Origin: Brevibacterium permense | Lineage (GTDB): Bacteria; Actinomycetota; Actinomycetes; Actinomycetales; Brevibacteriaceae | Direction: 5' to 3' | Assembly (NCBI RefSeq): GCF_013280495.1 | Contig: NZ_JABSSX010000005.1 | Coordinates: 235,611 to 299,610, forward strand | DNA length: 64,000 nt | In this document: positions 43,854 through 53,442 of the stretch, piece after piece | Position numbering within the stretch: the stretch's first letter is position 1 | How the letters are laid out: each line of letters begins with the position of its first letter | Position numbers and translations under genes: made by a program | Notes under the pieces: generated by a model | Database searches by the model: none | What the model was told of the DNA's origin: nothing | Seen by the model: the letters and a program-made list of their open reading frames with translations, nothing else

Positions 43854-44602
43854 AGACGGCTCTGTCCGTCCTCGCCGCGGACCTCACCGACGAAACGGTA
43901 GCCGCGTCCCTGCACGGTGGCGATCCACCGCGGTTCTGCGGCGTCCTCGCCGAGCACACGACGCAGCTCGGCGACCCGGGAGTCCACGGCGCGGGTGCCC
44001 ACGGCCTCTTCGAATCCCCACAGCACTTCGAGCAGGCGGGAGCGTTCGATGAGTTCGTCCTTGTGCACCATGAGGTACTCGAGCAGGGTGAAGCCCTTCG
44101 GAGTGATGACGAGTTCACGCTGCCCCAACCACGCTCGGCGTCCCACGCGGTCGACGCGCAGGCCGAAGCTGGACACGAGCACCGGTGCCGTCGCCAAGGG
44201 CGGCCCGTCATTGCGGGTCCTGCGCAGCACGGCACGGATGCGCGCGACGAGTTCGTGCGGATCGAAGGGTTTGTTGAGGTAGTCGTCGGCACCCTCTTCG
44301 AGTGCCATCGCCCGCTCGACACCCTCGCCGACCTGGGTCAGCAGCAGGACCGGAACCCAGTTCTCCTCCTGGCGCAGGCGGCGCAGCACCTGCCGGCCGT
44401 CGGCTCCGGGCATGAGCACGTCGAGGACGCACACATCGGGTTTGTGACGATGGATCTCGTCGAGAGCGAGCAGTCCGTCGCTGGCGGGCAGCACCCGGAA
44501 ACCGGAGCGCTCGAGGAACGGTACGACCGCTCCGAGGACGTCGGGCTCATCATCGGCGACTAAGACGAGTGGTTGGGGCTCGGTGCGATTGTCAGCCGTC
44601 AT
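43850..44602 (-). CDS. OmpR-type response regulator
   Basis: 250 residues from the ATG at 44602, which overlaps the end of mnhG by 11 bases. The receiver domain has acidic residues near VADDEPD, phospho-acceptor D61 in CVLDVLMPG, and the late KPFDPHEL motif. The C-terminal domain is a winged helix of the trans_reg_c type (ELVITPKGFTLLEYL; SRVAELRRVLGED; VQGRGYRFVG). It probably regulates genes for ion or envelope stress, given its place in the Mrp operon. Confidence 0.9.
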   Translation of the reverse strand: MTADNRTEPQPLVLVADDEPDVLGAVVPFLERSGFRVLPASDGLLALDEIHRHKPDVCVLDVLMPGADGRQVLRRLRQEENWVPVLLLTQVGEGVERAMALEEGADDYLNKPFDPHELVARIRAVLRRTRNDGPPLATAPVLVSSFGLRVDRVGRRAWLGQRELVITPKGFTLLEYLMVHKDELIERSRLLEVLWGFEEAVGTRAVDSRVAELRRVLGEDAAEPRWIATVQGRGYRFVGEVRGEDGQSRL

Positions 44603-44987
44603 GGTGGTCTGTTCCGGTTCCTCTCTGGCGTTCCCAGGCGATCTCTCGGGCCTCGGCACGGTCGACCGCCTCGGCGAGTTCATCTCGGTACAGCATAGAT
44701 CGACGCAGGTGCTTGGTGCGATAGCCGGCGCGGCCGACCATATGGGTGGCGACGGGAATCGTCACGAGCTGGAAGGAGATGATGATCGCCAGAGTCGTCA
44801 CCGTCGCCCAAGTCGGGAACTGGATCGCAATCGCCACGGCAACGAGCACCAGGCCCAGCACCTGGGGTTTCGCGCTCGCGTGCATTCGCGAGAGAAGGTC
44901 GCCGAAGCGGACGAGACCGACCGCGGCGGCCAGGGACAGGACCGCGCCGAGGAAGATGAGCACGGCCGAGATGATGTCAAGAACCAC
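44592..44987 (-). CDS. mnhG: Mrp antiporter subunit G
   Basis: 131 residues from the GTG at 44987 (AGGAG site eight bases upstream), overlapping mnhF by 11 bases. Three membrane helices and the family motif RFGDLLSRMHASAKPQVLGL are present; the C-terminal part is polar. Small membrane subunit of the multi-subunit Na+/H+ antiporter. Confidence 0.88.
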   Translation of the reverse strand: MVLDIISAVLIFLGAVLSLAAAVGLVRFGDLLSRMHASAKPQVLGLVLVAVAIAIQFPTWATVTTLAIIISFQLVTIPVATHMVGRAGYRTKHLRRSMLYRDELAEAVDRAEAREIAWERQRGTGTDHHDG

Positions 44988-45516
44988 GATTGCTCTCCTG
45001 CCCGTCGCCATCCGACACGTGCTCGGCGTCATCGGGTCCCGGGTCGGGTCCGGTGCCCTCGCCCTCTCCGCCGCTGTCGGCATGGGCGTCGTAGGTGGGA
45101 TCCGCGATCTCGGTGACGTCATCGCTGGGTCGAGCCTGGGACACAGAGGTCGATCCTGGACTCGGCTCGTCCGCATCACGGGGCATGTGCCAGTCAGAGG
45201 CACTGAACTCGGACAGGGCCCCCGCCTCGGCGCCGGGAGTCATCGAATCGGACTTCGACACATACCGCGACACGCTCACCGAACCGACGAAGCCGAGCAT
45301 CGCGAGCACGATGAGCACGGGCAGCAGATCCGTCCGGTCGGACAGAGCCATATACCCGCCGAGGCCGCACATGATCGACGCCAGCACGACGTCGGTGCCG
45401 ATCATGCGGTCGAGGATCGACGGACCGCGGACGATCCGGAAGAGCGCTATGACCACCGAGGCGGCCAACAGCACCGAACCGGCGACGACGAGGGAGTGAA
45501 GGACGATCTCACTCAT
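44977..45516 (-). CDS. mnhF: Mrp antiporter subunit F with acidic tail
   Basis: 179 residues. Residues 1-90 are the MnhF domain with three helices (FRIVRGPSILDRMIGTDVVL is the conserved stretch). The last 85 residues are acidic and disordered; the family is normally about 90-100 residues long. The ATG overlaps the mnhE stop by four bases. Confidence 0.9.
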   Translation of the reverse strand: MSEIVLHSLVVAGSVLLAASVVIALFRIVRGPSILDRMIGTDVVLASIMCGLGGYMALSDRTDLLPVLIVLAMLGFVGSVSVSRYVSKSDSMTPGAEAGALSEFSASDWHMPRDADEPSPGSTSVSQARPSDDVTEIADPTYDAHADSGGEGEGTGPDPGPDDAEHVSDGDGQESNRGS

Positions 45517-46244
45517 GAGCGGCCTCCCTCGGTCTCGGTCAGCGGATCCGGTCTGGCCCGCAGGGCGGCGAGGTCACGGTGCGAGCCGAGAGTGCGGATG
45601 AGCAGCTCTTCGATGTAGTAGACCTGCGCTTTCGCCTTGCGCACCTTCTCCTCGGAATCGCAGTCGAGGTAGTGCAGGTAGAGCATGCCCATGGCACGAT
45701 CGCTGTCGATGATGATCGACCCGGGGATGAGACTGGCGGTATCGGCGATGAGGGTGAGCACGAGGTCCGAGCTCGTGCGCAGATCGCAGGCGACGACGGA
45801 CCCGGCGCCGACCGCTTTGCGACGGAACGCATACCAGGCGACTTCGATGGAGGCGCTGAGAACCGAATAGAGGAACCACAGACCGAACACCAACGCATGC
45901 CAGACGTTGAACCGTCCGGAGAGCACAACGGGCGGGAGGTAGAAGACGCGCGTGATGACGTAGGCCAGCACGATTCCGGTGACCACGGTGACCACAGTGA
46001 TCGAATCCCACAGCATCAGCCACAGCAGAACCAGCGAGACCAACAGCACGAGCTGCTGGACGAATCCGCGGCCCCGGCTCATCCGCGACCGGTTCGCCGG
46101 TGGTCGGCCCGGGCCCATCGCCCGGTCCTGGCCCACTGCGCGGCCCTGGCCCATCGCCCGGTCCTGTGCCGTTGCCCGGTCTTGGCCGTGGTCCCGGTCC
46201 CGGCCGTCAGCTCGGGTCTGTCCCTGGTCTCGGTCGGGGCTCAT
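45513..46244 (-). CDS. mnhE: Mrp antiporter subunit E with repeat-rich N-terminus
   Basis: 243 residues. Residues 1-55 consist of Asp/Arg/Gly/Gln-rich repeats (DRAMGQGRAVGQDRAMGPGR). The MnhE domain follows with helices around VLLVSLVLLWLMLWDS and the conserved NVWHALVFGLWFLYSV and SLIPGSIIIDSD motifs. MnhE is usually about 160 residues. It starts by an ATGA overlap with mnhD. Confidence 0.9.
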   Translation of the reverse strand: MSPDRDQGQTRADGRDRDHGQDRATAQDRAMGQGRAVGQDRAMGPGRPPANRSRMSRGRGFVQQLVLLVSLVLLWLMLWDSITVVTVVTGIVLAYVITRVFYLPPVVLSGRFNVWHALVFGLWFLYSVLSASIEVAWYAFRRKAVGAGSVVACDLRTSSDLVLTLIADTASLIPGSIIIDSDRAMGMLYLHYLDCDSEEKVRKAKAQVYYIEELLIRTLGSHRDLAALRARPDPLTETEGGRS

Positions 46245-47824
46245 CTCTCATCACCTCCGAGCACGTTCGTGACGTAGTCGATCGGCGTCGAGAGGTTCTC
46301 GGCCGCCCGGTTCGACATGTCCCACAGAGGTTCGGCGGCGAGGGTGAGAACGATGGAGGCGATCACCACCACCGAGGTGGCCGCCACCATGGCAGGGGGA
46401 ACGCCGATCTGAGATTTCCACTTCTTCCCCGCCAGCAGCGTCTTCTTCCGCTCCGTGAATTCCTCGACGAGGTCCTCGTTCGGCTCCTCCACATCCGCCG
46501 GATCACGCCAGAATGCGAGGTTGAAGGTACGTCCGATGACGTAGAGGGTCAGCAGACTCGTCACGGTGCCGGCGACGATGAGGACGGTCGGCAGCCACGC
46601 GTGGTCGTCGAAGCCCGCGAGGAAGAGCGCGACCTTGCCGATGAACCCGGAGAACGGCGGAATGCCGGAGAGGTTGAGAGCGGGGATGAAGAAGATGATC
46701 GTGATCACCGGCGAGAGCACCATGAGACCGCCGAGCGATCTCGTCGAGGTGGACCCGCCCCGCATTTCGACGAGGCCGATGGCCAGGAACAGCGCGGTCT
46801 GGACGATGATGTGGTGAACCGTGTAGTAGATCGCGGCAGACAGGCCGACACTCGTGCCCATGGCCACGCCGAAGAGCATATAGCCGATATGCGAAACCAG
46901 GGTGAAGGACACGATCCTCTTGATCTCCGACTGAGCGATGGCGCCGAAGATGCCCACGAGCATCGTCAGCCCGGCCGCGATGAGCAGCGGCACCCGCAGG
47001 GAGGATTCGGCGAACAGCAGGGTCTCCGTGCGGATGATCGCATAGATCCCGACCTTCGTCAGCAGTCCCGCGAAGACCGCCGTCACCGGGGCCGGTGCCG
47101 TCGGGTAGGAGTCGGGCAGCCAGAAGGACAGCGGGAAGATCGCGGCCTTGATGCCGAAGCCCAGCAGCAGGAGGACGTGGAGGATCATCTGCACATCCGC
47201 CGGCAGGTCCGAGATCCTCTCGGACATCTGCGCCATATTCACTGTGCCGCACGCTGCGTAGATGATGCCGATGGCGGCGAGGAAGATCACCGAGGACACA
47301 AGCGAGATGATCACATAGGTGACTCCCGCCCGGATCCGCTCCGCCGTGGCACCGAGGGTGAGCAGCACATAGGAGGCGACGAGGAACATCTCGAAGCCGA
47401 CATAGAGATTGAACAGGTCTCCGGCGAGGAACGAGTTCGCAATGCCCGCGCACAGCACCAGATAGCTGGGGTTGAACACCGAAATCGGGGTCTCGTTCGA
47501 ATCGTCGTTGGCGTCCTGGCTCAGGGCGTAGACGAGCACGCACAGTGTGACCAGCGAGGACACGATGAGCATGAGCGACGACAGCCGGTCGGCGACGAGC
47601 ACGATGCCCGCCGGCGGCTGCCATCCGCCGATCGCCACGACCTGCGGCCCATGCGCATCGACTCCGAAGAGCATGATCGTGGCGATAGCCATGACCGCAA
47701 CCAGGATCGCGATCGACACGATGTTCTGCGCCCGCGTGTGCTTCGACAGGATGAGCGCGATTCCGGCGCCGATGAGCGGCAGCAGAACGGGCAGGGGAAC
47801 GAGCACGGGCAGAAGATCGATCAT
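46241..47824 (-). CDS. mnhD: Mrp antiporter subunit D
   Basis: 527 residues with about 14 membrane helices, homologous to NADH dehydrogenase subunit N/M. A conserved helix-5 Glu lies in YVGFEMFLVASYVLL, and a Lys/His-containing region is seen in FAGLLTKVGIYAIIR. It forms part of the proton/sodium path. It overlaps mnhC by four bases. Confidence 0.92.
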   Translation of the reverse strand: MIDLLPVLVPLPVLLPLIGAGIALILSKHTRAQNIVSIAILVAVMAIATIMLFGVDAHGPQVVAIGGWQPPAGIVLVADRLSSLMLIVSSLVTLCVLVYALSQDANDDSNETPISVFNPSYLVLCAGIANSFLAGDLFNLYVGFEMFLVASYVLLTLGATAERIRAGVTYVIISLVSSVIFLAAIGIIYAACGTVNMAQMSERISDLPADVQMILHVLLLLGFGIKAAIFPLSFWLPDSYPTAPAPVTAVFAGLLTKVGIYAIIRTETLLFAESSLRVPLLIAAGLTMLVGIFGAIAQSEIKRIVSFTLVSHIGYMLFGVAMGTSVGLSAAIYYTVHHIIVQTALFLAIGLVEMRGGSTSTRSLGGLMVLSPVITIIFFIPALNLSGIPPFSGFIGKVALFLAGFDDHAWLPTVLIVAGTVTSLLTLYVIGRTFNLAFWRDPADVEEPNEDLVEEFTERKKTLLAGKKWKSQIGVPPAMVAATSVVVIASIVLTLAAEPLWDMSNRAAENLSTPIDYVTNVLGGDER

Positions 47825-48456
47825 GCGTCGTCTCCCTGCCGTTTCGCGTCTTCGGCCTCTTCGGTGACCTCGGCCTCTTCGGCGCTGTGCGCCTCCGTCT
47901 GCGAGTCCACGGCCTCCTCGGCGATGGCATCGGCCTCGGCCGGGGTCGACGCGTCCTCGATGTCGTCGGCGAGGTCCTCCCGCTCTGCGGGCGTGCCGTC
48001 GTCGTCGAGGTCGATGGCACCGGTGATCGGTGACTCCGCCTCGTCACCGAACTCGGTGTCGTCGTAGTCGGTGCTCGCCTCCGCCTCGGAGTCGATGAGC
48101 TTCGTGATCGCCACCTGGAGGTCGGTGTCGTCATCCTGCAGCGAATCGGCACGCATGAGCCTCCAAGAGCGGTAGATCATCGCCAGCAGAAACGCCGTCA
48201 CTGCGAAGGTGATGACGATCGCGGTGAGGATGAGAGCATGCGGCAGCGGATCGGACATGCCCTCGGTCGACAGGTTCTTGCCGTCCGTCAGGGGCGGAGA
48301 GCCGCGTCCGGCGGTGAGGATGATGAGCAGATTCACTCCGTTGCCGAGCAGGATGAAGCCGAGCAGAACGCGGGTCAGGGAGCGTTCGAGCATGAGGTAG
48401 ATGCCGCCGGCGAAGAGGACGCCCATGGCCAGGACCATGACGAAGGAGACGCTCAT
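47821..48456 (-). CDS. mnhC: Mrp antiporter subunit C with long acidic tail
   Basis: 211 residues. The MnhC domain (three helices, NuoK-like, with GFILLGNGVNLLII) occupies residues 1-105. The remaining 105 residues are Asp/Glu-rich and disordered; the family is normally about 110-115 residues. It overlaps mnhA by four bases. Confidence 0.9.
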   Translation of the reverse strand: MSVSFVMVLAMGVLFAGGIYLMLERSLTRVLLGFILLGNGVNLLIILTAGRGSPPLTDGKNLSTEGMSDPLPHALILTAIVITFAVTAFLLAMIYRSWRLMRADSLQDDDTDLQVAITKLIDSEAEASTDYDDTEFGDEAESPITGAIDLDDDGTPAEREDLADDIEDASTPAEADAIAEEAVDSQTEAHSAEEAEVTEEAEDAKRQGDDA

Positions 48457-51400
48457 AGGCGGCCTCCTTCCGCGCCGTTGTCGACGTCGAGTTCATTGAC
48501 CCGGTCGATGATCTCGGACACCGCTCGGTGTTCGGCGGTGGCGCCCATGTCCTCGGAGAAGTTCACATTGTCATGGATGCGATTGGTCAGCATCGCCTCG
48601 TCGCGCTCCTGGTGCAGATCGACCTCGGCTCCCAGGGAGCGGAGGATGTCGAGCATGAGGCCGACGACGATGAGATAGACGCCGATGTCAAAGAACGTCG
48701 ACGTACCGAAGGACAGGTGGCCCAGCACCGGCAGATCACCCTCGATGTAGACGGACTCGAAGACCGTCCCACCCCAGATCCACCCGCCGGCGACGGTGAG
48801 GATCGCGGTCACCAGACCGGTGCCCAGCATTCCCGAGGGAGTGAAGGGGGCCGCCTCGGCGAGTTCGTACTTGCCGCCGGCGAGATAGCGGACGACGAGC
48901 GCGAGCCCGGCGACGAGGCCGCCGGCGAATCCGCCGCCCGGATCGTTGTGGCCGGCGAAGAGGAGGTAGACGGAGAAGACGATGACGGCGTGGAAGATCA
49001 GGCGGGCCGTGACCTCGAGGATGATCGACCGGTTGCGCGGCGCCAGGGTGCGTCCGGCAATGAGCCAAGATGCCCGCTTCTGCGACAGGCCCTCTCCCTG
49101 GCCGGTGTAGTGAAGGTCGACGACGTCCTCGGCCACGGGTTGGAAGCGGATGCGGCCGGCCGCCTCGGTGCCGTCCCTCTTCCTCTCGAACCGATGCAGG
49201 TGGCCCTCACGACCACGGACGAAGATGAGGCCGGCGATGCCGGTTCCGGCGGCCACGAGGACCGAGATCTCGCCCATCGTGTCCCACGCCCGGATATCGA
49301 CGAGGGTGACGTTGACGATGTTCTTGCCGTGACCGAGCTCGTAGGCGAGCTGACCGAAGTCGACGGAGATCGGATCGGCCACGCGCACACCTGTGGCGAT
49401 GAGGACCACGAGCATCATGGTGATGCCCACGGCACCGCCGATGATCGCCCGCCAGGCCGGGGTGAGTCGACCGGTGGACTCGCCGATGCGGGCCGGCAGC
49501 CTGCGGAGGACGAGGACGAAGACGACGATCGTGATGGTTTCGACGAGCACCTGGGTCAGGGCCAGGTCGGGAGCGCCGACGAAGGCGAAGTAGGCGACCA
49601 TGGCGTAGCCGGAGATGCCGGTGACGACGACGGCGGTGAACCGCTTCTTGGCCCGGGTGGCACCGATAGCGACGATGACGAGCACGGCCGCGACGATGAG
49701 GTCCAGCGGGGTGTCCCAGAGCCGGAACGTGATGTTCCACGTGTCGTTGGTGATGATCGCCAGTCCCAGTCCGGCGACGAGGACGATGTAGACCACGCCC
49801 TGGTAGAACGGCAGCGAACCGCGCTGGGTGCGGGCGGTGACCCACAGCGCCAGGGCCTCCATCCAGCCGATGAGCATTCGGTAGAGCTCGTGGAAGTCCA
49901 GGCCCGACGGCAGCGTCGCCTGCACCTTCGCGAAGGGACGGCGGTAGATGAACAGAGCCAGGCCTGCGGCGACGGTGACGGCGGTGAAGGCGAGCGCCGG
50001 TTCGAATCCGTGCCACAGCGCGAGGTGGTAGTGCCCATCGCCTTCGGCCACGGCCGGCAGCCCGGAGGTCCACGCGGAGAAGTAGCCGTCGAGCAGTCCG
50101 GCTCCCGGGCCGAGAGCCAGGGTCAGTGCGGTGAGGATGAGCGGGGAGACGACGAGGGTGAGCTTCTCGTCGCGGCGGGCGATGTCGTCGACGCCGGGCT
50201 TCGAGGAGAACGCACCCCAGACGAAGCGAGCCGAGTAGGCGACGGTGAGGATCGAGCCGATCATGATGCCGATGAAGGCGATGACCGAGGCCTTGTCCGG
50301 TGAGGACAGCAGGGTCGAGTACGCGGCTTCCTTCGCGGCGAAGCCGAGCAGCGGGGGCAGCCCGGCCATCGAGGCGGCGGCGATCGTCGCGCACACGGCG
50401 ACGACGGGAAAGGCCCTCCAGCCGCCGGAGAGCTTCGTCAGGTCACGGGTGCCGGCACGGTGGTCGATGATGCCGACGCACAGGAACAGGCACGACTTGA
50501 ACAGGGCGTGGGCGATGAGCAGACCCAGGGCCGCCTTCGTGATGTCCGGAGTGCCGAACGAGGCCATAGTGGTGAGGAATCCGAGCTGCGAGACCGTGCC
50601 GAAGGCCAGCAGCAGTTTGAGGTCGGTCTGCTTCAGCGCCTGCCAACCGCCGATGAACATCGTCAGCAGACCCAGGGTGAGCAGCACCTCGGACCAGCCG
50701 GGGATGTTGTTGTAGCCCGGCGCCAGGCGCAGGACGAGGTAGATTCCCGCCTTCACCATGGCCGCGGCGTGCAGATAGGCGCTCACCGGAGTGGGTGCGG
50801 CCATGGCGCCGGGCAGCCAGAAGTGGAACGGCATGAGCGCGGACTTCGAGATCGCGCCGACGAGGATGAGGATGACGGCGGAGATGATGATTCCGCCGGT
50901 GTCCATGCCCGACTGGGCTCGGTCGACCAGGGTCGAGATCTGCCCGGTTCCGGTGGCGGTGATGAGCAGGGTCATGCCCACGAGCATGGCCAGCCCGCCT
51001 GCGGTGGTGACGATGAGGGCCTGCAGTGCCGCCTGCCTGGAGCGGCGGCGGGACTGGCTGTGCCCGATGAGCAGGTAGGAGAAGACAGTCGTGCCTTCCC
51101 AGAACAGGTAGAGCATGAGCAGTTCGTCGGCGATGACGAGCCCGTACATCATTCCGGCGAAGGCCATGAAGATTCCCGCGAACCGGGCCAGTCCCGGCTC
51201 GTCGGGCGAGAAGTAGCGTGCACAGTAGACGAAGACGAGGGCGCCGACCCCGGTCACCAGCAGCGTCATGATCCAGGAGAGTACGTCGAGGCGGAAGATC
51301 CCGGCGAGACCGAGCTCCGGCAGCCAGTCGAGATTCTCCACGACCGGCTGAGCGGCGGGGCCGAAGATCTCGGGGATCGTCGACAGGCTCCACAGAAGTC

Positions 51401-51509
51401 CCGCGAAGGGGACGAGAGCAAGGAAGAAGAAAGCGTTGCGACCGAGCAGGCGAACCAGAGGGTAGGCGATGACAGATGCCCCGAAGAAGGCCCCTGTCAT
51501 GACTATCAC
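48453..51509 (-). CDS. mnhA: Mrp antiporter subunit A fused to subunit B
   Basis: 1018 residues from the GTG at 51509 (GGAGGTGG site eight bases upstream); an in-frame ATG lies at 51500. The N-terminal part is NuoL-like with many helices; LLMLYLFWEGTTVFSYLLIG holds the conserved Glu and TPVSAYLHAAAMVKAGIYLV the conserved Lys. The C-terminal 200 residues correspond to MnhB (SIILEVTARLIFHAVIVFSVY; GHNDPGGGFAGGLVAGLAL). This fusion is usual in this family. It is the first gene of an operon of at least nine genes and exchanges Na+ for H+ at the membrane. Confidence 0.93.
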   Translation of the reverse strand: MIVMTGAFFGASVIAYPLVRLLGRNAFFFLALVPFAGLLWSLSTIPEIFGPAAQPVVENLDWLPELGLAGIFRLDVLSWIMTLLVTGVGALVFVYCARYFSPDEPGLARFAGIFMAFAGMMYGLVIADELLMLYLFWEGTTVFSYLLIGHSQSRRRSRQAALQALIVTTAGGLAMLVGMTLLITATGTGQISTLVDRAQSGMDTGGIIISAVILILVGAISKSALMPFHFWLPGAMAAPTPVSAYLHAAAMVKAGIYLVLRLAPGYNNIPGWSEVLLTLGLLTMFIGGWQALKQTDLKLLLAFGTVSQLGFLTTMASFGTPDITKAALGLLIAHALFKSCLFLCVGIIDHRAGTRDLTKLSGGWRAFPVVAVCATIAAASMAGLPPLLGFAAKEAAYSTLLSSPDKASVIAFIGIMIGSILTVAYSARFVWGAFSSKPGVDDIARRDEKLTLVVSPLILTALTLALGPGAGLLDGYFSAWTSGLPAVAEGDGHYHLALWHGFEPALAFTAVTVAAGLALFIYRRPFAKVQATLPSGLDFHELYRMLIGWMEALALWVTARTQRGSLPFYQGVVYIVLVAGLGLAIITNDTWNITFRLWDTPLDLIVAAVLVIVAIGATRAKKRFTAVVVTGISGYAMVAYFAFVGAPDLALTQVLVETITIVVFVLVLRRLPARIGESTGRLTPAWRAIIGGAVGITMMLVVLIATGVRVADPISVDFGQLAYELGHGKNIVNVTLVDIRAWDTMGEISVLVAAGTGIAGLIFVRGREGHLHRFERKRDGTEAAGRIRFQPVAEDVVDLHYTGQGEGLSQKRASWLIAGRTLAPRNRSIILEVTARLIFHAVIVFSVYLLFAGHNDPGGGFAGGLVAGLALVVRYLAGGKYELAEAAPFTPSGMLGTGLVTAILTVAGGWIWGGTVFESVYIEGDLPVLGHLSFGTSTFFDIGVYLIVVGLMLDILRSLGAEVDLHQERDEAMLTNRIHDNVNFSEDMGATAEHRAVSEIIDRVNELDVDNGAEGGRL

Positions 51510-51682
51510 CGGCGGCCACCTCCGTCATATGCCTGTTTGTGAGAAAGGTTCGTCAGGTAATTTTCGCACGAACAGGTGTCGTTTCCCCAATTGCCGGGTG
51601 TGAGCTGAGACAGGCTCTGCCCCGACACCACACCGATCACGCGCGTATCCGAAAGCTGGTCACACGTGCATCCGACGGCTGG

Positions 51683-52867
51683 TCACGCGCGCAGCTGTCT
51701 GCTGGTCACGAGGAAGCCGTTCTCGTCGAGACCGATGCCGTCCGAGCCGACGAGCAGCTCGGCTCCGATGGCGTCGGTCAGTTCGGCCACCCGACCGCGC
51801 ATCCGCCGGAAGCGTCGACCCTGGTTCGGCTGATAGCGCTTCGACTCGGTGTCCATCCAGTGCACGTGGTATTCGATCTGCGGCGCGTCGGTGTGGGCGG
51901 CGACGATCGGCGGAACCCACTCGGCTTCCATCACGCGGATCTCGAGGCTGCCGGCGGATTCATCGATCTCGCCGAGCGGGACGAGCAGGGCATAGCCGTC
52001 GAGGATGACCGGGGAGGAAGGGTCGAAGAGCGGATCGTCGATGCTCGCTTGGGCCAGCACATCCTCGTCGGGGGTGGGCAGGGACTGCTGGAAGGCGTGC
52101 GGCGCATGGCGGCGCACGAGGTCGAGCGCGACCGACGGCTCCATCCAGTACGAGGAGTAGATGTAGAGGTCGACCTTCGCCTCCGGGTCGGGGATGATCA
52201 CCCGCGTCGGCAGTCCGGATTCGTCGGCCAGGCGCACGCCGGTGTGGAGGCGGGAGGCGACGGAGAGCATGAGGCTGAGCATCCGCTCCTCCTCCCGGTC
52301 CGGCATTCCGTTGGGGAAGGCCTCGTGGAGTCCGTCGGCATCGGCGAACCAGTCCGGCGGCGGGGTCGGCTGCCGGTCCCTGGGGCAGTCGATGACGATG
52401 GCGTGCCGCGCCCAGACGGGGACTTCGAGCGCGGCGGCATCGGCCGGGTCGAGAGCAGCCCCGGAGCTCAGTCGGGAGTGCCGGCTCAGGCGCAGCTGCC
52501 CGTGCTCGTCGAGCACGGGGCGCAGATCAGGCAGCTTGTTGTGGATGAGGGCGAGGACGTCGGAGACCTCGACCGCATCATCGAGGAGGATGAGATGGAA
52601 ACCGCGCAGATCCGCCGAGGTGGCCGTGTCCTCGGGCGCGGACGTGTCACCGCCGTATCCGGGCCGTCCCGTCGACGGCATCCCGGTCCGCCGCCGGCTC
52701 GCGGCCTGAACGTCGGAGGCAGGGGGCACGGGGGCGGAGGCGCCTGTCGGGGCAGAGGCTTCCGTCGCTTCGGCGTCGGGGGCCCGGTAGCGCGCGGCGT
52801 CGGCCTGTTCCCGGGCGGCGCGTTCAGCGGCTTCGCGTTGCAACCGCAGTTCGCGGCGGGTGATCAC
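51683..52867 (-). CDS. Hypothetical protein coupled to dcd
   Basis: 394 residues from the GTG at 52867, which overlaps the dcd stop (GTGA). An N-terminal basic, Ala/Arg-rich helix ([17 protein letters not shown]) and a disordered linker to about residue 95 precede a folded domain with alternating strands and helices that I cannot assign; [20 protein letters not shown] and [15 protein letters not shown] are striking segments. No signal peptide or membrane helix is present. The overlap with dcd suggests co-translation. Confidence 0.7.
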   Translation of the reverse strand: MITRRELRLQREAAERAAREQADAARYRAPDAEATEASAPTGASAPVPPASDVQAASRRRTGMPSTGRPGYGGDTSAPEDTATSADLRGFHLILLDDAVEVSDVLALIHNKLPDLRPVLDEHGQLRLSRHSRLSSGAALDPADAAALEVPVWARHAIVIDCPRDRQPTPPPDWFADADGLHEAFPNGMPDREEERMLSLMLSVASRLHTGVRLADESGLPTRVIIPDPEAKVDLYIYSSYWMEPSVALDLVRRHAPHAFQQSLPTPDEDVLAQASIDDPLFDPSSPVILDGYALLVPLGEIDESAGSLEIRVMEAEWVPPIVAAHTDAPQIEYHVHWMDTESKRYQPNQGRRFRRMRGRVAELTDAIGAELLVGSDGIGLDENGFLVTSRQLRA

Positions 52868-53442
52868 ATGTCCCTCCGATAGAAATTGAGGTGCGAACGG
52901 GAAGCGGTCGGGCCGCGCTGGCCCTGGTAGCGGTTGCCCGTGGCTTGGGAACCGTAGGGGTTCTCCGCCGCCGAGCTGAGTCGGAAGAAGCAGAGCTGGC
53001 CGATCTTCATCCCCGGCCACAGCGTGATCGGCAGCGTCGCGACGTTCGACAGCTCCAGGGTGACGTGGCCGCTGAAGCCGGGGTCGATGAATCCCGCGGT
53101 CGAGTGGGTCAGGAGGCCGAGGCGTCCGAGCGAGGACTTGCCCTCGAGCCGGGCTGCGACGTCGACGGGCAGAGTCACGAGCTCATGAGTGGAGGCGAGG
53201 ACGAACTCCCCCGGGTGGAGGACGAAGGGCTCCCCCGGAGCGGCTTCGACGAAACGGGTGAGCTCGGGCTGCTCGAGGCTCGGGTCGATGACCGCGTACT
53301 TGTGATTGTCGAAGAGCCGGAAGTAGCGGTCGAGACACACGTCGACGCTGGCCGGCTGGATCAGCGACGGGTCGTAGGGGTCGAGGGCGATGCGTCCGGA
53401 GTCGAGCTCGGCGCGGATGTCGCGGTCGGAAAGGAGAGTCAC
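52864..53442 (-). CDS. dcd: dCTP deaminase
   Basis: 192 residues from the GTG at 53442, which follows a TACCAT hexamer by seven bases (probable leaderless start). The trimeric dUTPase-like fold is recognisable from the conserved [11 protein letters not shown] start, [20 protein letters not shown] with the catalytic Glu in the following VTLELSN, and the QL segment of the C-terminal part. It converts dCTP to dUTP; in some actinobacteria it also hydrolyses dUTP to dUMP, which cannot be told here. It overlaps the next gene by four bases. Confidence 0.92.
   Translation of the reverse strand: MTLLSDRDIRAELDSGRIALDPYDPSLIQPASVDVCLDRYFRLFDNHKYAVIDPSLEQPELTRFVEAAPGEPFVLHPGEFVLASTHELVTLPVDVAARLEGKSSLGRLGLLTHSTAGFIDPGFSGHVTLELSNVATLPITLWPGMKIGQLCFFRLSSAAENPYGSQATGNRYQGQRGPTASRSHLNFYRRDM

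Noticed and set aside
46100..48067. 655-codon plus-strand open frame
   Set aside because: Antisense to mnhC, mnhD and mnhE; rich in Arg, Asp, His and Gly as expected for the shadow of high-GC genes.
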